Shown: positions 43,410 through 56,324 of the stretch, in pieces | Layout of the letters: the number at the start of each line of letters is the position of its first letter | Numbering within the stretch: position 1 is the first letter of the stretch | DNA from: Chelonoidis abingdonii | Taxonomy: Eukaryota; Chordata; Testudines; Testudinidae | DNA: 64,000 nucleotides | NCBI RefSeq assembly: GCF_003597395.2 | Contig: NC_133769.1 | Span: 48,126,037 to 48,190,036, forward strand | Direction: 5' to 3' | Made by a program: the position numbers and the translations under genes | The notes under the pieces: generated by a model | Database searches by the model: none | What the model was told of the DNA's origin: nothing | The model's input: the letters and a program-made list of their open reading frames with translations, nothing else

Positions 43410-45649
43410 TTAGTTTGGCAAAAGGCAGCTTCAACTACAGCTACCTCCATAATTTTATTTATTTAATGGCTTTATATTGTACCCATCTTTGTGACACAAA
43501 ATCTGAGCACATTACAGAAATTAAAAGAACACATGCGGCCAACAGCTGGCACAAACCAGATATGCAATACAGTCTCTTCTCTATTTACACTATAATTTTA
43601 TGTATCTGGCTTAGGTTCTTATATGGCCCCCATTACTATAGTATCTGACCACCTAACACGCCTCTGCCTGTTCTGGTTGTACTTAGACACCCACGGATAT
43701 ATTGTTACCCTTGATGCATCTGTTTACGCACTAGCCCTATGCTATTGGGAAATAGTACTTCAAAGACTTCATGCTGCAGGTTCACTGAAGTCACAATGCT
43801 AGGACCTGACACATCTGCCACTCAAAATCAATGGGAGTTGGATCAGGGCCCTAATGAATCAGCATTTCTAGCAGTGCTATCCCCAGATAAACTCTGGCAT
43901 TTCCTAATTGTGGAGTGCTCAAGATTAACATTCCTTGGACAATGCTTTTTGTTAAATTTCCGAGGTAATTTTAAAAGAGGAAAAATATTCTATGTTCTGG
44001 AACTCTTTGGTTAGACCCACTGGAATGCCTTGATCCAAGACAAAGGAGAAAGAGAAGGGTTATTTCTAGGGGAAAGCCAATGCTTACAGTAATGTAAGTT
44101 TAGGTAGTGAGGTCAGTTTAACGACACCATGTCACTGAGATAATACAAAAACATTCTATATCAGTTTAGCTATTATGTCATCCCAGACAAATATTGGCAG
44201 TGTCAATGACAACTCTCAAGAATATGCACAATTGTGAAAACTTACAGGGCACAAGGCAGGTTCCTGAAACTGGTACGAAACTAGCACACCTTCACTACTC
44301 TCTGGGAAAAATCATTCCTAGTGGTCATCCTGGTTTTACATAACATCACTTGGACACTTCACCAAGAACAATTCATTCAGTAGGTAAATTAGTTTTGTCT
44401 GTACAAAGAAAGTGACAAACTGAAATTAAATCAAATATTTTTTATCCTTACGTGAAATGCCTTTCAGTTTCTTTTCGTAATGGCATTGGTAACAAATAGT
44501 AGTGCATACAAGAGCAAACAAAAATGAAACTGAGATATATGAAGCTAAAATGCAAAATCTAATGTATTTCTAAGACAATTGGATATTTACAAAATCTAAT
44601 AAAGTTGCTACATTAGGTCTTCATACACAGCCAATTGAATTTATCAGAAAGACTTCCATTGACAATGGGCTTTGGATCAGGCATATAGGCCCCTATTCAG
44701 CAAAGCATTCAAGCATCTACATACAATTATTCATATGCTTAAGTTCATCCCTACTTATCAAAACATGTAAGCACATGATTAAAATTAAGCATGTGCCAAA
44801 GTGGCTTTGATCATAAATAGTGATAGAGTTAAGCATGTGTTTATGTGCCTTGATAAGCTGGGGCCTTACTGTGGGCACTCTGAAGGTTTCTGCCTAGGAA
44901 GATTTCATTTCAGGCTACAGAGAATGCAAATACATACATACATACATACATACATAAATATTTTGTTGCCTTTTTTGTCTTAATGCATCTCTTCTCTACT
45001 GAGTTACTAGAGTTTTCACCTTGCAAATCAGGCAGTAGATGCTGAGGAAATATAATATAGTACAAACATTTTTCTTCAGGAAGTGGATGATCTGATCCCT
45101 TAATCAAACTGACTTTTTACTTAGAAGGCTTACCTCAGCTTTGGGTCTTCGGAAATTTCTTTTATTCTGCTTGACTACATTTATTTTAGTGTGTGTGTGT
45201 GTGCATACATGCATGGATCAGTGACCATTACTGAACTAAGTAGCTAGGGGTCTCTCAGTGTTTCCATCACAATTCCCTGCTCCTGACAATTGATAACCAG
45301 GCAGTAAAAATTTGCTCAGAACTAAAAATAAGGTTTTGCTTTAGAACATATTTTCTCTATTAGAAAAAAATGTTCACATTAAATACTGAAACTTGGGGTG
45401 GGAGGGGAGGAGGAGAGAGAGAGAGGGAAAAGCTCCTATCTTGCTTGCGATCCTTTTATACTCTTGTATCTGAAAATCTCTTTAGCTGCAATTTTTCAGA
45501 TCATTATTCCCTAAAAGACGTTAATGCTGTTGAGTATTTGCAAGGGAAAGCACATTTTAAAAGACTAGAGAGGTGATTCATTGCACAGATCCCCGTTTGT
45601 TGCATATTGGACCTGTCTTGGAGTTTATATGCCCCAGGCTGATTAATGC
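43410..45649. other. Gene-free stretch with repeats
   Basis: No gene is seen. Half-hairpin phrases lie at about 43797-43853 and 44650-44690, followed by TTAAGCATGTG-type repeat text to about 44870. Microsatellites are (ATAC)n at about 44930-44955, (GT)n at 45189-45203 and a purine tract at about 45395-45430. Confidence 0.45.
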
Positions 45650-46240
45650 AGGAACTGATGGTCTACGCTGATTGGCAGCCTCACAGCAGCTGGAAGAATA
45701 AAAGAGCTGAGAGGCAGAGGAGCAGGGCGGTTGCCAGAAAAGCAAGTGGTCCAGAGAAAGAAGGTCCTGCCAGCAAGCTGTAAGAAGCCACCTCAGAGTG
45801 ACAACAACCCAAAAAAGGGATGTCGAGAGGCATGGGCTGCAGAAGCCAGTAGAACCAAGGGAGGTAGGAAGGAGCTCAGGAACAGCAGAAGAATTGTTGA
45901 AGATGGATTCTGCCTTCCTGGCTTAAGGGCCCTGAGCTGGAAACCAGTGGAATGGGTGGGCCTGGGTTCCCCTATGTACTCCTTCACAGGAACTTAAGAA
46001 CCAAAGAGATTCCAGGACTCTTGAGGGCAAGTACCAGATAAGCCCTGACAAACATAAGAGGAAGACTATACACCCCAGTGGGACACAAATTAACATCCTT
46101 GCCTCCAACAATAGGACTAGAGAGACTCAGACAAGAAAGGCAAATGATTGTCCTGCTGATCCACACAGGCTCTGTGCAATGCCCTGTCTGACCAAAGGGG
46201 TCGCTGATGCACTGAGGCAACAGCCCACAGGGCCCTATTG
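45650..46240 (+). repeat. Possible LTR-like interspersed repeat
   Basis: A GC-richer block starts with CAGGAACTGATGG and has a promoter-like AGAATAAAAGAGCTGAG at about 45694. It continues with AGAAAGAAGGTCCTGCC, GGAATGGGTGGGCCTGGGTT and ACAGGCTCTGTGCAATGCCC. From memory it resembles a common turtle LTR-type repeat. Only one copy is present in the window and the ends are not defined. Short plus and minus frames in it are unlikely to be genes. Confidence 0.3.
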
Positions 46241-47825
46241 TGCCATATTTTGGAAAAACTCAAGATACAATTAAGATTTTTCCAACTTTGCTGTAGCTCT
46301 CTATCTATCCTGAAAGTTTTTGCCTTAGAATGGAAGTTATTCTTTGTCCTATATACAGGCTCTCTCCTCTCTTTAGGTCATGATTCTGCAACCATGTTGC
46401 AGAACAATCTGCCTCTGATGAAGTGAAAGCCGAAGAGACCACTGAAGGGCTAAACCCAGAATTATATCCTACATATTTGGTATTGTCAACCATGAGAGCC
46501 CAAAGGTCCCCAACATGCACACCCCTTTCTCCTGTGAGATTTGCTTAAAAAACATACAACGTTTAAACATTATAACTCTTTTCTGGTCTATATCTGATTG
46601 CTGAGCCTTTCTGTGTGTGTGTGTGCGCAAAAATCCACCTCAAACGTACATGAGATACACGCACAAGACAGGGGAGGAGTGGAGAGGCTTCTTCTGTGAA
46701 GTCCCACTTTTCCCTGTCAGCTCTTGGAATAACAACCTTTCCTTTCAGTCCCTCTGTTCTCCCACCACCAGGCCCCCTCCAGAATCTCCCCTCCACACTC
46801 CCCTTGATGCTCTCCTCCTGAACTACTCCAGCAATCTCATCTTTCTGCTCCCCTTTTCCAAGTCTTCTTCAGCAGCTTCCCCCAGTCTTGCTCCCTTTGA
46901 CATAAATGGGATCATTTATATGAAGTGCTACCCAAACCATTACTCAGAATCAGGTCCTAACAGAGATGTAGATTTCCTCATTCATCTAAATGGGGTGTTA
47001 GATCAGCCAAAGATAGTTTATATGGCAACACTGCTAATGCTTTTGTTTTCAAGCCCACCATTACATTTTTCCATCTTCCAGTCCCTGCCTATTCTAATCA
47101 TCAGAGACTGCTAGCACAGAGGTTGTGTGGGTGGGCATCAGGAAGCTGATCTCTGATTCTAAGCTGCCTGGCCCCACTGGTAGCTAGAGGAGCCAAGGGG
47201 GATGTTCTCATTTATGCAACTGGAGAATTGGCTTAGTGGATCTATACTCTGTTTCTGCCACACAGTTCTGGGATGGGGATGGAGAATGGCACAGAAGCAA
47301 GCTCTGGCAGCTCTATTCCAGCATGGAGCTACCCTCAGCAAAGGGAATTCTCCACTGGCCATTTGCAGATGGAATCCATCTACTTTACACTAGATGGGCA
47401 CCACAAAGAGGATGTATGCCTGGAAGTCTAACCAGAAAGGAAATGTCCTGACAGTAATGATGTTGAAACAATTTTAAAGTCTGGCTTGTGCTTGCAAATG
47501 TCAGAAAATACAGAATTAAAAATAAAACTCCCATTTTTACTTCCTTCCTCCCCACCCCCAAGTATTGCAGCTGACATGGATCCTCCTTTAGAAGAGCTCA
47601 GAATAGCTGGTGCTCTTATGAGCTGCAATGGATATGGAAGGGTTTATAGTGAGTTTCAGTCCTTCCTTTGAGAAAGAGTTATGCACATCATTCTTCCTAT
47701 CTGATTTTATTTGCACTTACAGGATATTATGTGTCTAGGACTTTTCAATAATTTAAACAAAACTGTAATGTAACAGTTTTCATTGGTATAAAGCAGCGTT
47801 AATACTGTTGCTTCTAGAATTTTAA
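46241..47825. other. Gene-free stretch
   Basis: A (GT)n microsatellite lies at about 46612-46626. The longest frame, 165 residues on the plus strand at 46617-47114, is Ser/Pro/Leu-rich, starts inside the microsatellite and has no recognisable domain, so it is not annotated as a gene. Confidence 0.4.
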
Positions 47826-47998
47826 TAAGGCAGCAGTGCACTGTGTCCATTTAGATCTGCTCCCTTTTGGACAATGTACCATTCCCTCATTTACTCAGCA
47901 AGTTTCGCAGGATGCGCCAAGTAACTAAGGGAATGGTACATTGGTCCAAAAGGGGGAGAATGGATCTAAATAGACACTGTTCACCGCTGCCATATTAA
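47822..47998. mobile_element. MITE with long inverted repeats and TTAA flanks (169 bp)
   Basis: The sequence 47826-47994 folds into a near-complete hairpin. The left arm runs TAAGGCAGCAGTG, TCCATTTAGATCTGCTCCC, TTTTGGACAATGTACCATTC. The reverse of the right arm reads TATGGCAGCGGTG, TCTATTTAGATCC, then TTTTGGACCAATGTACCATT. Arms are about 75 bp around a central loop with TTTCGCAGGATGCG. TTAA lies on both sides (47822-47825 and 47995-47998), compatible with a piggyBac-like TTAA or with a TA-target mariner-type element. Confidence 0.75.
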
Positions 47999-50069
47999 AA
48001 GTCAGATCTTATCTAATCTATCTATCTGAAGTTTATACTGTTACACATCACCATAGGACCTGAGCACTTTTTGTGTAAAATCAATAGCAATATCAAAGTC
48101 CCTAACAGATTTCATGGAGTTTCCAGCATTTCTCTTTTCAGAGATCAAGTCTCTAGTTGGGGCAGGGATTTTGGTTTCGATTTTGATTAGTCATATTTTT
48201 TCTCTCTCTCTTTTTTTTGGGGAGTTGGTAGGTATTTATGGGAACAAGGGGGTGTCTTAGATACTTGTACAGGGAAAGCAGCCTGGATTTCTTGGGTTCA
48301 AATGGGATCTATAAAAATCGTACATGCAGGGAATTCAAGATGTCAGTTCCCACATTCAGATCAATCACAATCATTTAGAAAGGGTTGTCTGTGTTCAGAT
48401 ATGTTATAGGGAATGAGTGAGAGTTCTGCCTTTTATTAGCTGTAGCTACTGCATGTTATTTCAGTATTAGAATAGTGGTTATTTTCTAATATGACTTTAA
48501 AACTGTGGCCACTATGTTTGAATCACTGAATAGGAAGATCTGGCAACTCCTCCGGAGTTATTTGTCCACCACACAGGATAGCACTGTGCATATAATCTGG
48601 AGGTAGAATAACCACAGATCTCATACAACAATGGTATTCTGCATTAACTGTTTTGCCAACATTAAGAGAGACAAGGCAGATGAGGTAATTATTCCTACTC
48701 ACAACAATCATGGGGAATTATTCCAATGCTTTTAGCATTGGCATTCCAGCTAAATTGTATTACTATGCCCATTATGTAGCTGAGAAAACAAAGGCAGATA
48801 GTTTGAGGTATCAAAGGAAGGTTCTCTCAAAACCAGCATTAAAACTCAGAAGTTCTTCATAACCAGTTGAGTGTCACCTTTTGCTCTAAATTCATCTCCC
48901 TAACTCTCATATTGATTGATCTGGACAATTTCTACATTGAAATAGACACTGATTTCTTTTCTATCCATGTTAGATATGTATATCTATTAATCTTTTTCTT
49001 TTTTACTTTAGTTAAGTTCCACTGAGTTATCAAGGCACAGGAAAACCTCACTCTTCAAGGGTATTTGCATTCAGCTATCTCTGTCTCAAGCCCAGCCTTT
49101 AGCTTCCTGAGGAAACTACATGTGTATGTCATCTATCCCCTGAAAAAAACTGCTGCATCCAGCAGACCAAAACAAGGAAGAGTGCCTTATTGGCATCATG
49201 CCATCAGATATAAGACGACGACCTGGACTCCAGTTAAAAAAAACCCCAAACAGTATCAGAAATGGCAGAGGAAACTTAATTTGTCCACCTGAATCTAAGA
49301 CAAAAGCACAAAGGGATTGTAGATCAGGGCAAAGATGCAGATTTATAGCTATCACTGACATGCATTTTTGTCTACAGCATCCTTGGGTGTGTCCCTGGGT
49401 GTGTCTTGATTTTTGTCTTTCATTGGTTTAGGTGTTTGGACTAAAGGAATGTGATAGGCTACTATAAGCATCTAATGCATGACAAAATATTCCTGCGTAG
49501 TTGGAAATATTCTGTGGCAATAAGTGAACAGTAAAGAGGCAGGGGGTTGAGTGGCATTGGAAACCATAGGAGCAAACCTCCACATTGGTAACATAAGTTG
49601 TGAATCACTCCATACTTTGAACTAAAACCAGAAAGTATCAGCCTCCTGGGGAAAGCAGCAGACCTGAACTCCATAATCTTTACTGTATCGGGGCAAGAGG
49701 CTAATTAAAATGCCCTAATTGTTGTCTATTTCATGTGGTCATTTCCATGTAAGATAACAAGTGGATGCTATCTTGTAGCATTACTTAAATAACTAGAGAT
49801 CTACTACAGTTTGATTATAATATTTGTGGAAACCAAAAATAGGAATGATGATCTAACATGATACGATGAGTGTAGGATTAATTTGTCCAACTTGTCCAAG
49901 AATCATTAAAATTTAGAACTGCAATTTTTTTCATTCTCCCTGGCTAGTGACAAACACAGTGTGTTCCACAGAAGTAACATACTGTCAGCTCCTTGGAGCA
50001 GTGACTTTCTTTGCAAAACGCTCAACAAAAAATTTTGTATAAACCACTCTGAACTGCTGTTTCAGTTCA
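47999..50069. other. Gene-free stretch
   Basis: A minus-strand MIR-like fragment is possible at about 48765-48890 (CCATTATGTAGCTGAGAAAA, then AAGGCAGATAGTTTGAGG). Nothing else is assignable. Confidence 0.35.
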
Positions 50070-50215
50070 CAGGTACATAGATTATAAAGCCACCAGGGAC
50101 CATTGTGATCTAATCTAACCTACTTATAACAGGCCATAGAACTTGCCTGAATTAATTCTAGTTTGAACTGGAGAATGTGTCTTTTAGAAACGCTTTGGAC
50201 AATAAACAGCATCTA
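50070..50215 (-). repeat. CR1-family LINE 3' fragment
   Basis: The plus strand reads ACATAGATTATAAAGCCACC, AGGGACCATTGTGATCTAAT, ACAGGCCATAGAACTTGCC and TGTCTTTTAGAAACGC. This is the reverse of a CR1-type 3' end. It is short and decayed. Confidence 0.65.
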
Positions 50216-50787
50216 AAATTATTTTTCTTTCTTCCTGACTTCTTTAATACCTAATAATAATAATAAATAAATAAATAAAATGCTCAAAGATTTTTAAAAA
50301 TCATTGTCAAAAGTACTGCTTGGGTGTTTTATGTTTCCCCTGTCTCATCTCATCCCATCAGTAAGTCTGATAACAAAGTCACACACACACACGTATATCC
50401 AAACAAACTCAAGTGTGTGGCTTTGGGCGCACATTTTGTTATTAAGAGAGACAGGCGTTAATGCATTATCTTTCACCTCTGGACTCTGGAGTGTAAATCC
50501 CAGTTTGGGTCAAAGGAGAAATTAGCTTAGTGGCCTTATCCTAGTCTATTGTGGACCTTCCGCCAAATCACATTCAACACACAGTTTGCTATGATTGTCT
50601 GTTCTCAAGACAGACCCAGAGCTGCAATTTCATAGGTGATGGAGGTCAGGACTGATGTGCAGTGACAGAGCTAGGCAGGAAGAACTGTAACATGTCTTAT
50701 ATCAAACTTAGTTGTATCTAGTGTTAATAGTCCCTCTACTTTCATGAGTGCTACTATAGCCATTTTCCACAAATACAAACATTTAAA

Positions 50788-50850
50788 GGCCTGATCTTGC
50801 AAGATGTGGCGTGCCTCCTGGAGTAACTCAGGACCTTGCAGAATCAGGAC
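50788..50850. repeat. Degenerate hairpin repeat
   Basis: The left arm GGCCTGATCTTGCAAG pairs with the right arm CCTTGCAGAATCAGGAC. It belongs by sequence to the same family as those at 51463, 60230 and 23449. Confidence 0.5.
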
Positions 50851-51462
50851 TACAATATTTCCATGTGGTGTCCAGAAAGGCTGTTTTGGTTCAATAGACA
50901 AAGATATATATTCCCTTAACAGGTCTGTTACACTAACAGATCCAATCTCTATTATGTTTCACTCTGTGGTTCACTGGCACTTTAATCTTTTAACACATTT
51001 CTTTGTCAGGTGTGAATTTGCAAAGGCTTTACTACAGTCCTATATATGTTTGGGTTAGATAGATGGAAACATTGTATGCTTTATACAGCTCTATTCATTT
51101 AACAGGTATTTGTTTAAATGTGTTTCACTGTAATAAGAGACAAGGTTTGTGTAATGAAATGGAAAATTGCTAACTACATATGAGGTTATTAGAATGTTTT
51201 TTTCCCCAAATCAATTTTGGCAGACAATAATAAATCTAGAAAATGGATTTGGAGTCTACATTTTATATGAGTAATCAGTAGATTGCTCTTGTAAAAATAT
51301 TTTCCCATTTGCTTGTATCTAATGGGGAAAGAAATCTATTAAATAGCCACAGTCTTATTTTGTCCTATTTAATAGTGAGATGCACCAGCCATAAGGCACA
51401 GTATTGGCTAGCTGACTGAAGAGTCTCTCCAAGCATAAAATGAACATAGTTTTACCTTTATT

Positions 51463-51573
51463 CAGGCCCTGATCCTGCACTGGGAGCCTTGCAGGTGGCC
51501 TTCTGCAGTCAATGGGGCTCCATGGAGGCACAGAGGAGCACTCGCATGGCTCTCAACAGAGGATCAAGGCCTT
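51463..51573. repeat. Degenerate hairpin repeat
   Basis: The left arm CAGGCCCTGATCCTGCAC pairs with the right end GAGGATCAAGGCCTT. The inner GTCAATGGGGCTCCATGG is shared with turtle GATCAGGCC-type repeats. Confidence 0.5.
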
Positions 51574-54500
51574 CATTTGTAAGTTGTGAGCCTTATGCTT
51601 AGTTAAATATTTTCTGCTGTTATATGTTAATTTACCAAGAGTTCATGCAAACCCCAGTTCTTAAATAATTAGTCTTCTAAGCTCTTTAAGTGTTTGTACA
51701 GGGGCCTACCACAATGGGGCTCTGGTCATGACTCAGGGTCCCAAGTGCTACAGCAATGCAAATCATTGTGATAACAACTCTATAAAGTTAAGCACATACT
51801 GGTACCAATATCTTTGCAGGGCCTAAGATTATTTTGCTAGTGCTTTGTTTTTCAGCACCATGGTATTATTAGTAAATTGCCCCATCTCATTGATTCTGAA
51901 GAAATACTCATCCTCAGGTTCCATTTGCACAATTGACTGGTGCGCTGTTTAGAGATCATAAAATTAATCCATATGTGGGCCCTTGTCTTGCACTAAGCTC
52001 CAGATGGGTGGATGCCTGCACATGCAGAGAACCTTGCTAAAGTCACTGGGGCGTCACAGGATCACAAGGGTCAAGCCATGTAAAACTCACTCCTGGACTG
52101 GGGACTCACTGTTGTCTCAGACACTTTCAGTCTCAGAAGCCCAGAGAACTGACTATCCTTACAATAATTCTGTTTAAAGAATCTGTGATCCAAATAGTTG
52201 TCCAAGGTAAAAATAAGACATAAATCTCAACCTGAAGCTGTCTTTCAGAGTGATTCCACAAAAGTTCCCTTTCGCAAAAAAATTTCATCTTTCAAGGACC
52301 TATTCCTTATGTCAATTGGACTGGACAGGAAAGCCAGTCAGTTAGTTGTGAAATAACCATAATTTAAAAGTAAATCCCCATCATGCATTAGAACTATCCA
52401 TTAGGGAAACATTAGTGAGAAATAAATGAATGTTTCCCAGCTTGCAGCCTCAGACTGTCTGTTTTAATTTTGTTCATATGCTACTGGTTTATTTGCAGTG
52501 GATTTAATATTCTGCAATACCACATTTTATGTTATTTCATAGGGCCTCTTTGTCTTGCTTTCCATTTATGACTCTATACCATTATTTGGTTGTATGGAAG
52601 CACTTGGCTATTTCTTTGTTGTTCCATTTCTGCTGCCAGAATAGTTTTGATCAATACAGCTTACAAAACATTATATCATCAAATGTACTGTGTGTAACAG
52701 AACTTTTTGGGGTTGTTCTTAAGAACTTTCATTTCAGCTACAGGAACTATAAAAGACATCAGCCCCACACCCAATTTTGGCTCTTCGGAATATTTTTGGA
52801 GGCTATTAAATATAAACTGTATATGAACAGTTCATCCTTGAAGAAACACAATGAGATCGAAGTTATTTAATGCTACCATATAAATTTCTATTTGAAGGTA
52901 TTTCCAGTTCCAACATGAAGTATGTAAGATAATGGGGCAGAGCTAACAGGATGAGTTAGTGCCTTTCTTTAGCTATAGCATTGCTCCAGCAATAAAAAGT
53001 AGATAACCACACAAGAGTATTGCATGGTCTTGCTTATTGTGGACTCCTACAAGCCAAACGGTTGTTTTGTTTTATGTAACAAAATTCTCATTTCTAACAC
53101 TGAAATTATTATTCCATAATACTCCATCAGGATGCTTTCTTCATGACATTTATATGCAAAGTATTTAATTAAGCACAAAAGCTTATTCACACCCCTAAAA
53201 CAGGTTATGCATGATTAAGTGAACAATTGTTCATAGCACAAAGTCACTAACCTAATCATTTTATTCTTAATAACTCACAGAGGAAGCTCACAAGTGGTGA
53301 TTATATACTATGTGGGCTGCTTTCCATTCACTTTGCAGATTTCTATAATAAAACTGTGCCTGGGATGGAAACACTCCCCCATTTCTCAGTATTACAGGCC
53401 AGGGAGTCTCAACTTAGTGAGGGTTTGGAATTAGAAGTCTTATTTATCCTCAAATAGGTTAAGCCTAAGCATTTATCAGAATCAGAGTTTTAAAGTAAAA
53501 TGCATCAGGGGACTAGGTTGCTCAGAAAGTGACCGGAAACATAGCTCAACTAAGGAATTGTCATCTCCAAAAGAAAAATATCCCAGCCAACTTGAAAAGG
53601 AGACAAAATGAAATCAGATTTTATGACCTTATAGATTTGTATCTTGATCTTGGATCCTTCCTGGATCATGGAGAATAATATAATGATGCAGAAGGGAAAT
53701 GATACCTTTCCAAGCTCCTATAAAAGATTTTGGAATATTTAAAAAGAACACACATTTTAAAATATATTTTTGGTCTAAACATAACAGTGTAACATTTCAG
53801 GATAGATGAAAGCTGTTCAGTCCGTCCATTTCTTGCTGTCTTGTGACTATGTCCTGTTATATTTTCTAATTTTAAGGGCAGCAAATTCAGGTCCATTCTT
53901 TTGTACACGAATGTCCCAGCCATCTAATAGTCTATTGATTTCAACAGAATGTTAACAGGGGATGACAACGCAGCAGATACAGTAGAAATTCAGCAGCAAA
54001 AGAATAAGTTATAAATCAAAACACACACATACATATATAAATCTTCCTCTTTAAATGCCATATACTTAACAGATTCCCCAGAAGCCTTTTTTATCCAGTT
54101 TTTTTTGGTAACATATTATATAGATTTATTATCTCCAGTATATAGAGATTATTGTTCAAATACAAAAAGGCACTTTAATCATTCTTATAAATACAAGGAT
54201 TCCATTGAAAGAAGCAATACTAAGGCTAGGATGCATTTTTTATGTTAAATATGGTTTATGATCAAAAGAAGGTAATCTGTTTTCAAGTTGCTTATAAAGA
54301 TATTGGCCCTGCTCCTGGGATGCACTGTGGTCTCTTTGTTCTGCTTTTTTAGTGTGAAGTGGTCCTTCCCATGCCATGTCAATTGCTTGGAGGCTTTCCC
54401 TTGTGTATGGGGATTCTTGGACAGCCTAGAAATTTTGCAGCACCACCCTTTTAAACCCTCACCCCTCAGCTGCTAGCATAGAATCCACAGCCAAAACTCA

Positions 54501-54774
54501 CCTGCACCCTGCTAATTCTCAACTGTCATAGCAGCTATTTAGCCTTTCACCTAATTAACATGTATCAAGAAACCAACCTAGGATAGAGTGGCTCTGGGAC
54601 TGGGGAAAACCTACACCACCCTACTTTCCTTTGTTGCAATGAAGAACTGGCTCAGGGAACCTGATAGTCCATTGCCTTACACCTTATGTCATCATTTACA
54701 CCTGTGCAAAGTGGTGCATATATAGTATTTTCTGCTCACTTTCCACAGGTGTCATGAAGTCCAGCCAGTTGTGC

Positions 54775-55320
54775 TGTGGCAGGACTAAGTAAATCTAGAT
54801 CATCCCTGACAGATGTTTGTTTGACTTGTTAAAAGCTTTCAGAGATGGGGACTTCACAACCTCTTGGAAACTTGTTCCAGAGCTTAACTACCCTTAAAAA
54901 TTAGAAAGTTTTTCCTAATATCTAACCTGAATCTCCCTTGGTGCAGATTAAGCCCATTGCTGCTTCTCCTACCTTCAATGGAAATGGAGAACAATTGATC
55001 ACCATCCTCTTTATAATAGCCCTTAACATATTGGAAGACTATCATCAAGTTGCTCCTCAATCTTCTTTTCTTAAGACTAAACATGCACAGTTTTTCCAAC
55101 CTTTCCTCAGAGGCCAGGTTTTTTAAACCTTTTATCATTTTTGTTGCTCTCTTCTGGACTTTTTCCAATTTGTCAACATCCTTCCTAAATTGTAGTGCCT
55201 AGAATTGGACACAATACTCCAGCTGGAGCCTCCCCAGTGCCAAGTAGAGTGGGACAACTGTGTCTTACGTACAACACTCCTGTTAATGCACCCCAGAATC
55301 ATGTTAGCTTTAATGATTAC
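54775..55320 (-). repeat. CR1 LINE fragment
   Basis: The minus strand gives the CR1 RT C-terminus. The frame at 54884-55168 contains KVQKRATKMIKGLKNL, SLKKRRLRSNLMIVFQYVKG and [10 protein letters not shown]. The next block, in another frame, is ILGCINRSVV. CR1 text stops at about 55320, where a Gypsy-type LTR begins with TGTGATAAATG. Confidence 0.9.
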
Positions 55321-56000
55321 TGTGATAAATGAAAGAGGATAGCTCCCTTCTATGGACACCAAGCCAGCCAGTTAGCAATAAAGTCCCTCTTGGTGGCTGT
55401 TCTCTGCTTGCTTTACCTGTAAAGGGTTAACAAAGTTCTGCAGGTAAAGGAAAAGGAGTGGGCACCTGACCAAGAGAGCCAATGGGAGGGCTAGAACTTT
55501 TTAAAATGGAAAAAAAAAGCTTCCCCTTTCTCGGTTGTTCTCCAGAGAAGGAGAGACAGAGCAGCAATATAAGCAGGAATGCTGTGTAAAGCTTGAACCA
55601 GGTATGAAAATTCATCTTCAATACCTAGAATAAATCATTGGACAGGGAATGTTTAAATAGATGTGATTGGGTTTATTTATTAATTTTGGCTTGTGGATCT
55701 CCTCTGTGCTAAACGTCAGGTGTTTTTGTTTGCTTGTAACTTTTAAACTGGACCCCAAGAAAGCTATTCTTGGTACTTAATTTTTGGAATTGCTCTTTTA
55801 AAATCTAGCAAAAGCCTAATTCCAAGTGTATTTTCTTCCTTTGTTTCTAATAAAATTTACTTTTTTTAAGAACAGGATTGTTTCTAAGAGGTTTGTGAGT
55901 GTTTGATTAGCTGCTAGCAACAGCTAATTTCCTTTGTTTTCTTTCTCAGCTCTTCGCCATGGGTAGGAGGGGGGATGAAAGGGCTTGAGGGTACCCATCA
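55321..56000 (+). repeat. Truncated solo Gypsy-type LTR inserted in CR1
   Basis: It starts TGTGATAAATGAAAG and runs through ACCTGTAAAGGGTTAACAAA, GGGCACCTGACCAAGAGAGC, a polyadenylation signal at about 55850 (TAATAAAATTTACTTTT), and ATTTCCTTTGTTTTCTTTCT. ACCTGTAAAGGGTTAA and ACCTGACCA are also found, in reverse, in the Gypsy LTR at 25097-25816, which supports relatedness. The 3' end is not found: it fades near GGGCTTGAGGGTACCC with no clear CTTGACA end, and CR1 does not resume. Confidence 0.7.
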
Positions 56001-56324
56001 CTAATCTCATTGTTGCCAATGTATGATCTCTAGACACAGGATGATGATGAAGTGGCATGATGGCTAAAGGCCAACTGTCTTGATTACTAAGCAGAATTCA
56101 TGATTTCTTAGTTCCTTTTTGCTATTACTACTTCATTGCCCAATATTTTCAACCAGTTATTCTGTGATGTTCCACTATACAGAGGGTAGGACTTACTAAA
56201 AGAGGTGGATATTTATCAACTCCTGAAGTGATATGTAGCACTTTTCAAAACGTACTATTCAGGGAGATGGCAAGGCTCAGGGTATTAGAAATGGAATACA
56301 AAGACTTTGATCTCTAGAGTCAGA

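Larger units (their letters stand above)
50216..54774. other. Gene-free stretch with small repeats
   Basis: No gene is supported. It holds (TAAA)n at about 50252-50279, (CA)n at about 50380-50391, hairpin repeats at 50788-50850 and 51463-51573, and a MIR-type 3' phrase at about 51685-51770 (GTACAGGGGCCTACCACAAT). The 113-residue frame at 52529-52870 has no domain. Confidence 0.4.

Noticed and set aside
44930..45203. (ATAC)n and (GT)n tracts as possible regulatory DNA
   Set aside because: They are ordinary microsatellites with no associated promoter or conserved flank.
46617..47114. 165-residue plus-strand open frame, the second longest in the window
   Set aside because: It starts inside a (GT)n microsatellite, is Ser/Pro/Leu-rich, has no recognisable domain, and has no exon or promoter context.
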